DNA from: CALWOS01 sp963595735
GTDB taxonomy: Bacteria; Bacillota; Clostridia; Oscillospirales; Oscillospiraceae
Direction of reading: 5' to 3'
NCBI GenBank assembly: GCA_963595735.1
Contig: CAVBJJ010000006.1
Coordinates: forward strand, 1-64,000
DNA length: 64,000 nt
Shown piece by piece: positions 59,766-64,000 of this stretch; within the stretch, counting starts at the first letter, position 1, and every line of letters begins with the position of its first letter. A program made the translations under genes and the position numbers. The notes below the pieces were generated by a model, which did not search any database, was not told where the DNA came from, and was given only the letters and a program-made list of their open reading frames with translations.

Positions 59766-62081
59766 TTACAATTCGTTCAGCGTTGCCGTGATGGGCATAT
59801 TCCGGATGCGTTTTGCAGGGGCATAGACTGCTGCGGCGCAGGAAACGGAAACCAGCAGCACAACGATCCCAAAGGGCGCCAGCGGGAATTCCCATGTGCC
59901 GCCGAAGTGGCTGAGGATCAGCTTGGCATACAGAACACGGTGCAGCAGTACGCCCAGCACCGTTCCCACAAGGGTGCCGCTGGCTGCATAGGCAAGCGCC
60001 TCCGCCGCGATCATTTTTGTCACCTGGCGGCTTTCCATACCCACGGCTCGCATGGCGCCGTACTGCTGCAGTCTTGCCGACACGCCCATGGAGATGCTGT
60101 TCATGATATTCAGCACAGTGATCAGCGCAATGATCGCCAGAAAACCGGCCACCGCAAGGCGAAAGACCCAGTAAGAGCTGTAGGTACTCTGGCTTTGCCC
60201 TCTGTTGTCCGTCACCGGGTTCTCCCCCGCCAGCCGGCGGATCTGGCTCACGCTGCTTTCCGGCGCGTCCTTTTCCAGCGTCACGCCCAGAATGGCATAC
60301 TGCTGCACGCCCGTCAGCCGGGTAAAGGTCTGCTCCGAGCAGGCCACGGACGCTGCACCGCTGATGCCGCCGATGCCCTCGGAGGCGACACAGGCGATCT
60401 CCAGTTCCTGCCCGCCCAGTTGTATTTTGTCCCCGGTTTTCAGACTGTTGGCCTGATTATAAACCGCCATGGCATAGCCGGAATCTCCATACACCGCGGA
60501 GACCATCCCGCTGACAGTGGAATCCCCAAACCGGCGCAGCATACCATCGCTATAGGAAAACAGGTCGATTTTCGTCTCCCTGCCGTTGACCGTGACCGGG
60601 CAGGCCGTCTGGAACATCACGCCGAAGGCATCCCCCACGCCGGGCAGTGCGGAGATCTCCCGGAGCAGGTCTTTGTCCAGGGAATTGGTGTCGTCCTGGC
60701 TGACAATGGAGAGATCCGGCGTAAAGTCGCTCTCCGCCGGCAGAAGCTTCTGCACAAAATCAAAGCCGGCAGCCGCGGCGAAAAACAGCACAATCATCAG
60801 GGCAAAGGAGCCTGTCATCAGCAGCAGATTTTTCTTGGTCTCCCCCGCATAGCTCAGCCCCAGGGCGGTCTCCACCCGGAAAAGACCGGTTTTGGCAGCG
60901 CATCCCCGGCGCTTTGGCAGCACCGCATTGCCGGACACCGCCGCCACCGGCGAGACCTTTGCCGCCCGCCGCGCCGGAGACTGGGCGGCAAGAAACACCG
61001 TGACGACCCCCACGACCGCGCCGCTCACCAGCCCAATGGGACTCACGGAGAAAAGCGGCATATCGACCCACTCGCCCTTGACCAGGAAGCGCAGGATGGC
61101 GCACAAAATCCAGCAGGTCACCGTTCCCAGGCCGCAGCCGATGGGGATGGCGGTCTTGCACCAGTGCAGGGCTTCCAGCCGGACAAAGCGGATGATCTGC
61201 TCCCGGCTTGCACCGATGCAGCGCATCATGCCGAAAAACTGCGTCCGCTGCGCCACATTGCTGTTCATGCAGCCGGAAATCATGAACACGCCGGAGATCA
61301 GGATGATGACAAAACAGACCGCCGCCGTCTGGTAAAAGCCGGAAAGGAGCGTACTGCTGCTGGCGCCCAGCATTCCCAAAACGCCGGTGTTTTCCCTGAC
61401 CGCGACCCCGTCCAGGCCGTATTCCTGCTTCAGTGCGGCAATAGTTTTTTGCAGGCCGCGCTCAGAGCGAAAGCGGATGTAATATGCAGACTGGGCCGTC
61501 TCGCTGTTTTGGGCGCAGACCGCAGCAAAGGCCGCCCGCTCCATATATGCGCAAAAGTCCCCCTGTCCGGCGCCGTCCTCATAAAAGCCGGAAACAGTAT
61601 AGGACAGCTCCCCTGCCGGCGTGTGCAGGCTGACCTTGTCTCCCAGCTGCACGCCCAAAAAGCTTTTGGCGCAGGCGCTCAGGGCGATCTCCCCTGCGCT
61701 CCGGGGGCAGCTTCCCTCCGCCGGATACTGCATGATCTGGGTAAGATAGCGCTCCTCCGCACCATACAGAAGCACCGCTTCTCCGCCGATTTGATACTCC
61801 CCCGCCGTGTCCGATTCCAGGGAATCGCACCAGGCGGAACGGGCGATATCGGAATGCTCCCGAATCTGCTTTACGGTTTCCTCCGGCACATTTTGCAGGG
61901 CAATGTGCCAATCGCCGTGGTTGCGCCGCATGGCCGTTGTCTCGGACTTTGTCCACATTTCCGACATGGAGAAAATGGAGGTGACAAGGAACACCGCAAG
62001 GACGATGCAGATACGGGTCATGCGGCTTTGGCGTTTGTGTACCCGCGCCGAAACGGGAATCAGACTGAGATAGCTTCTCAT
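59766..62081 (-). CDS. ABC transporter permease, FtsX type
   Basis: A 771-residue permease with two FtsX-like units. TM1 (ICIVLAVFLVTSIFSM) is followed by a ~220-residue extracellular MacB-like domain, three TM (VCFVIILISGVFMISGC, IPIGCGLGTVTCWILC, LVSGAVVGVVTVFLAA), a second TM (LLMTGSFALMIVLFFAAAAGFD), a second ~230-residue extracellular domain, and three final TM ending 'FGIVVLLVSVSCAAAVYAPAKRIRNMPITATLNEL'. It overlaps the ATPase stop by 4 bp. With the two-component system it fits a peptide-antibiotic or envelope-stress exporter. The start at 62081 is set by the overlap; longer reading is shadow. Confidence 0.92.
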   Translation of the reverse strand: MRSYLSLIPVSARVHKRQSRMTRICIVLAVFLVTSIFSMSEMWTKSETTAMRRNHGDWHIALQNVPEETVKQIREHSDIARSAWCDSLESDTAGEYQIGGEAVLLYGAEERYLTQIMQYPAEGSCPRSAGEIALSACAKSFLGVQLGDKVSLHTPAGELSYTVSGFYEDGAGQGDFCAYMERAAFAAVCAQNSETAQSAYYIRFRSERGLQKTIAALKQEYGLDGVAVRENTGVLGMLGASSSTLLSGFYQTAAVCFVIILISGVFMISGCMNSNVAQRTQFFGMMRCIGASREQIIRFVRLEALHWCKTAIPIGCGLGTVTCWILCAILRFLVKGEWVDMPLFSVSPIGLVSGAVVGVVTVFLAAQSPARRAAKVSPVAAVSGNAVLPKRRGCAAKTGLFRVETALGLSYAGETKKNLLLMTGSFALMIVLFFAAAAGFDFVQKLLPAESDFTPDLSIVSQDDTNSLDKDLLREISALPGVGDAFGVMFQTACPVTVNGRETKIDLFSYSDGMLRRFGDSTVSGMVSAVYGDSGYAMAVYNQANSLKTGDKIQLGGQELEIACVASEGIGGISGAASVACSEQTFTRLTGVQQYAILGVTLEKDAPESSVSQIRRLAGENPVTDNRGQSQSTYSSYWVFRLAVAGFLAIIALITVLNIMNSISMGVSARLQQYGAMRAVGMESRQVTKMIAAEALAYAASGTLVGTVLGVLLHRVLYAKLILSHFGGTWEFPLAPFGIVVLLVSVSCAAAVYAPAKRIRNMPITATLNEL

Positions 62082-62761
62082 TCCCGGCACCTCCCAAAGT
62101 CCGTCAGGCTGCCGTCCGACACCTGCAGCACCCGATCTGCCGTCTGGGCAATGCTGCGGTTGTGGGTGATCATGAGAATGGTCTGCTCGTACTTGCGGGA
62201 AGCCTCCTGCAGCAGGGCGATGACCTCGCGGCTGTTCCGGCTGTCCAGATTGCCGGTCGGCTCGTCGGCCAGAATCAGCGCCGGCCGGGTCAGCAGCGCT
62301 CGACCGATCGCCACGCGCTGCTGCTGTCCACCGGAAAGCTGGCTTGGCAGGTGGTTCCGGCGTCCCTGCAGATCCAGCGCCGTGAGCAGCTCGTCCAGAT
62401 ATTTTCGATCCGGCTTCTGGTAATCCAAAAGCACCGGGAACAGGATGTTCTGCTCCACCGTCAGCTCCGGTACCAAGTTGAAGGCCTGAAAAATAAAGCC
62501 GATATTTCGCCGGCGGAATATGGTGCGCTTTTTGTCGTTCATGGAAAAAATGTCCTTGCCGTCGATCCACACCTTTCCGGTGGTGGGCGTGTCCAGTGCG
62601 CCGATCATGTTCAGCAGGGTACTTTTTCCGGAGCCGGATTCTCCCACCACCGCCACATACTCCCCTTTGGGAACGGAAAAGCTGACATCCCGCAGCGCTT
62701 TCACCGCGGTCTCTCCGCTGCCATAGGTCTTACAAAGATTTTGAACCTCTAATAAGTTCAT
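62078..62761 (-). CDS. ABC transporter ATP-binding protein (MacB/LolD type)
   Basis: A 227-residue ATPase. Walker A 'VAVVGESGSGKSTLLNMIGALDTPTTG', Q loop 'NIGFIFQAFNLVPELTVEQN', signature 'LPSQLSGGQQQRVAIGRALLTRPALILADEPTGNLDS' (signature, Walker B) and H loop 'MITHN'. It drives the permease encoded next. The ATG follows AAAGGGG, and an operator-like repeat lies upstream. Confidence 0.96.
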   Translation of the reverse strand: MNLLEVQNLCKTYGSGETAVKALRDVSFSVPKGEYVAVVGESGSGKSTLLNMIGALDTPTTGKVWIDGKDIFSMNDKKRTIFRRRNIGFIFQAFNLVPELTVEQNILFPVLLDYQKPDRKYLDELLTALDLQGRRNHLPSQLSGGQQQRVAIGRALLTRPALILADEPTGNLDSRNSREVIALLQEASRKYEQTILMITHNRSIAQTADRVLQVSDGSLTDFGRCRE

Positions 62762-62825
62762 CGCAAAATCCCCTTTCTGCCTTTTATTTTGGTGCAGGCG
62801 GGTTTTTGTCCTGCCTGCATTGCAG

Positions 62826-62869
62826 ACTATAGCACCGGAATATTACGGCAGGCCTACAGCCAGCCTACA
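62826..62869 (-). promoter_or_regulatory. Response-regulator-type operator and promoter of the ABC genes
   Basis: On the minus strand TGTAGGC occurs twice exactly 11 bp apart (62863-62869 and 62852-62858), the spacing of OmpR/PhoB-type direct repeats. About 20 bp downstream is TATAGT (62826-62831). The proximal repeat overlaps the weak -35 position, as in activated promoters. It lies between the kinase gene and the ABC genes. Confidence 0.6.
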
Positions 62870-62921
62870 ATTTTGTAAGAATCCGAAAAAACGGGCAGGT
62901 ACGCGCCGGACAGCCGGGACA

Positions 62922-63947
62922 TCAGCCGAAAAAGCGCAGAGTAAAGGCAGCACCCTGCCCCGGCTCGCTGTCCACCTCGATGGTGCCGCCGTGGGCCTCC
63001 ACAATGGCCTTAGCCAGAGGCAGTCCCAGACCGATGCCCCGGGTGTCCTTGGAAAAGCGGCTGCGGTAAAAGCGCTTGAATACATAGTACAAGTCCTCCG
63101 GATGGATCCCGCAGCCGTTGTCCTGTATCCGGATCTGGACGAAATCCGCCTCTCCTTTCCAGGAAATCTCCACAATGCCGCCCTTGTCCGTGTGATCCAG
63201 AGCATTTTTCACCAGATTATCCACCGCCTCCCGCAGCCAGTCCCGGTCGCAGCGCAGCATCAATTCTTCCGCGCCGAAAAGGCGGATTTCCTTTTGCTCC
63301 TGCCGGGCGCGATAGGCAAAGCCCTGGGCGACCTCCTCTATCAGCGCCGCCACCCGCTCCGGCTTTTTCTCCAGCTGGATGGAGCCGGCGTCCAGACGGG
63401 TGATCTTGAGCAGGTTCTGTACCAGCGTCTCCATGCGATCCAGCTCCTGCTCCGACAAGTCGGCAAACTCTTTCAGTTCCGGAAGCTCTGCGGTCTCCGC
63501 CTGCAGCAGGCCGTTATAGATGTTCAGAGCCGCCAGCGGCGTTTTCAGCTGGTGGGAGATATCCGAGATCGTATTTTTCAAAAATTCCTTTTCCCGCAGC
63601 TCATTGTCCGCATGGGCATTGAGTACCGCCGCCAGCGAGTTGACCGCATGAAACAGCCGGTATAAGTCCCCCTCTCTGTCGCATTCGATGCGGGCGTTCC
63701 GATCACCGGCAAGATAGGCGTGGATTTGGGATATCGCCTGCTCCACGACCCGGTGCCGCCGTTTACAGTAGACAAAAAACAACACCCCCACCGCCGCGGC
63801 CGCGGCCAGAGAAACAAGCAGCAAGCTCCAGGAAAGCTGCTGGTTCTGGTGCCACAACAGCCCCTCTGCCACCGCCAGAAACGCCGCCCAAATCAAAGCA
63901 ATCCCCGCAAAAAGACGCCGGATATCCCGATCCGCAAACAGCTTCAT
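62922..63947 (-). CDS. Sensor histidine kinase
   Basis: A 341-residue kinase with two close TM segments at the N-terminus (FAGIALIWAAFLAVAEGLLW and WSLLLVSLAAAAAVGVLFFVY), so only a very short loop faces outside. HisKA 'FLKNTISDISHQLKTPLAALNIYNGLLQ' has the phospho-His. HATPase follows with 'LREAVDNLVKNALDHTDKGG' (N box), 'DNGCGIHPEDLYYVFKRFYRS' (G1/F) and 'GIGLGLPLAKAIVEAHGG' (G2). Such short-loop kinases sense through the membrane or through a partner transporter, as in BceS. The start at 63947 (MKLFADRD) has GAGGTGGAG; it overlaps the regulator stop. Confidence 0.94.
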   Translation of the reverse strand: MKLFADRDIRRLFAGIALIWAAFLAVAEGLLWHQNQQLSWSLLLVSLAAAAAVGVLFFVYCKRRHRVVEQAISQIHAYLAGDRNARIECDREGDLYRLFHAVNSLAAVLNAHADNELREKEFLKNTISDISHQLKTPLAALNIYNGLLQAETAELPELKEFADLSEQELDRMETLVQNLLKITRLDAGSIQLEKKPERVAALIEEVAQGFAYRARQEQKEIRLFGAEELMLRCDRDWLREAVDNLVKNALDHTDKGGIVEISWKGEADFVQIRIQDNGCGIHPEDLYYVFKRFYRSRFSKDTRGIGLGLPLAKAIVEAHGGTIEVDSEPGQGAAFTLRFFG

Positions 63948-64000
63948 TCTCCACCTCGGGAAAGCACATTCCATTTATACCCCATCCGCCGCACGGTCAC
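63944..64000 (-). CDS. Response regulator, C-terminal end only
   Basis: The window edge cuts this gene. The last 18 codons read 'VTVRRMGYKWNVLSRGGE' and match the C-terminal winged-helix end of OmpR-family regulators (the 'VRRMGYKW' turn). Its stop overlaps the kinase start (ATGA). It likely controls the ABC genes through the TGTAGGC repeats. Confidence 0.75.
   Translation of the reverse strand: MTVRRMGYKWNVLSRGGE

Overview
The window looks like a draft-genome fragment from a spore-forming, GC-rich gut Clostridia bacterium, probably of the Oscillospiraceae type. This is inferred from the complete spoIIIA operon (AA to AH), the spoIIAA-spoIIAB-sigF operon, T-box control of pheST and tyrS, and Clostridia-style gene order around ffh, trmD, alr and ireB. 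Most of the sequence is densely packed housekeeping DNA. A run of 10 N at 5768-5777 is an assembly gap inside a pantothenate kinase gene.

Region by region: 1-3.6 kb is the end of an integrative element (sigma-like regulator, HTH protein, a strongly structured non-coding stretch, TnpW-like protein, and a large serine recombinase broken by a frameshift). It abuts the terminator of a tRNA-Leu gene. 3.7-6.2 kb holds rsmA, an XRE regulator with its membrane partner, and coaW. 6.3-10.6 kb is the ylxM-ffh-rpsP-khpA-rimM-trmD translation/SRP operon; its trmD is fused to a GNAT domain, and a structured RNA segment lies before rimM. 10.8-14.9 kb carries the yfmF/yfmH peptidase-like pair, lgt and a coiled-coil protein. 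15.0-18.1 kb carries a YedE/TusA/DUF3343 cluster and an ammonium channel. 18.4-26.5 kb carries ispA, xseBA, nusB and asp23, then the spoIIIA operon. 26.6-30.1 kb carries AlaX, shikimate kinase and the sigF operon. 30.1-34.3 kb carries mazF, alr, a lipoprotein and the NAD(P)HX repair enzyme. 34.4-38.9 kb carries T-box-pheST, ireB and tRNA-Gln. 39-47 kb is surface and regulatory: MBL lipoprotein, ECF sigma/anti-sigma, ApbE and a 1,520-residue SLH surface protein. 47.1-54.1 kb carries tyrS-ridA-mntR behind a Tyr T-box, and leuACDB.

54.3-59.7 kb is accessory. Two inverted copies of a non-coding MITE-like repeat bracket yfcE, tRNA-Pro, an IS3-type transposase, a small wHTH/membrane protein, a BRO antirepressor, and a CxxC/DUF6883-like protein followed by a frameshifted immunity-like partner. 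59.8-64 kb is a two-component system driving an ABC transporter; an 11-bp-spaced direct repeat upstream of the ABC genes is the likely response-regulator site.

The candidates that look least described are the RNA-like segments at 1165-1560 and 8067-8253, the DUF6883-like/immunity-like pair, the TrmD-GNAT fusion, and a roughly 55-nt hairpin-plus-terminator transcript at 42228-42281.
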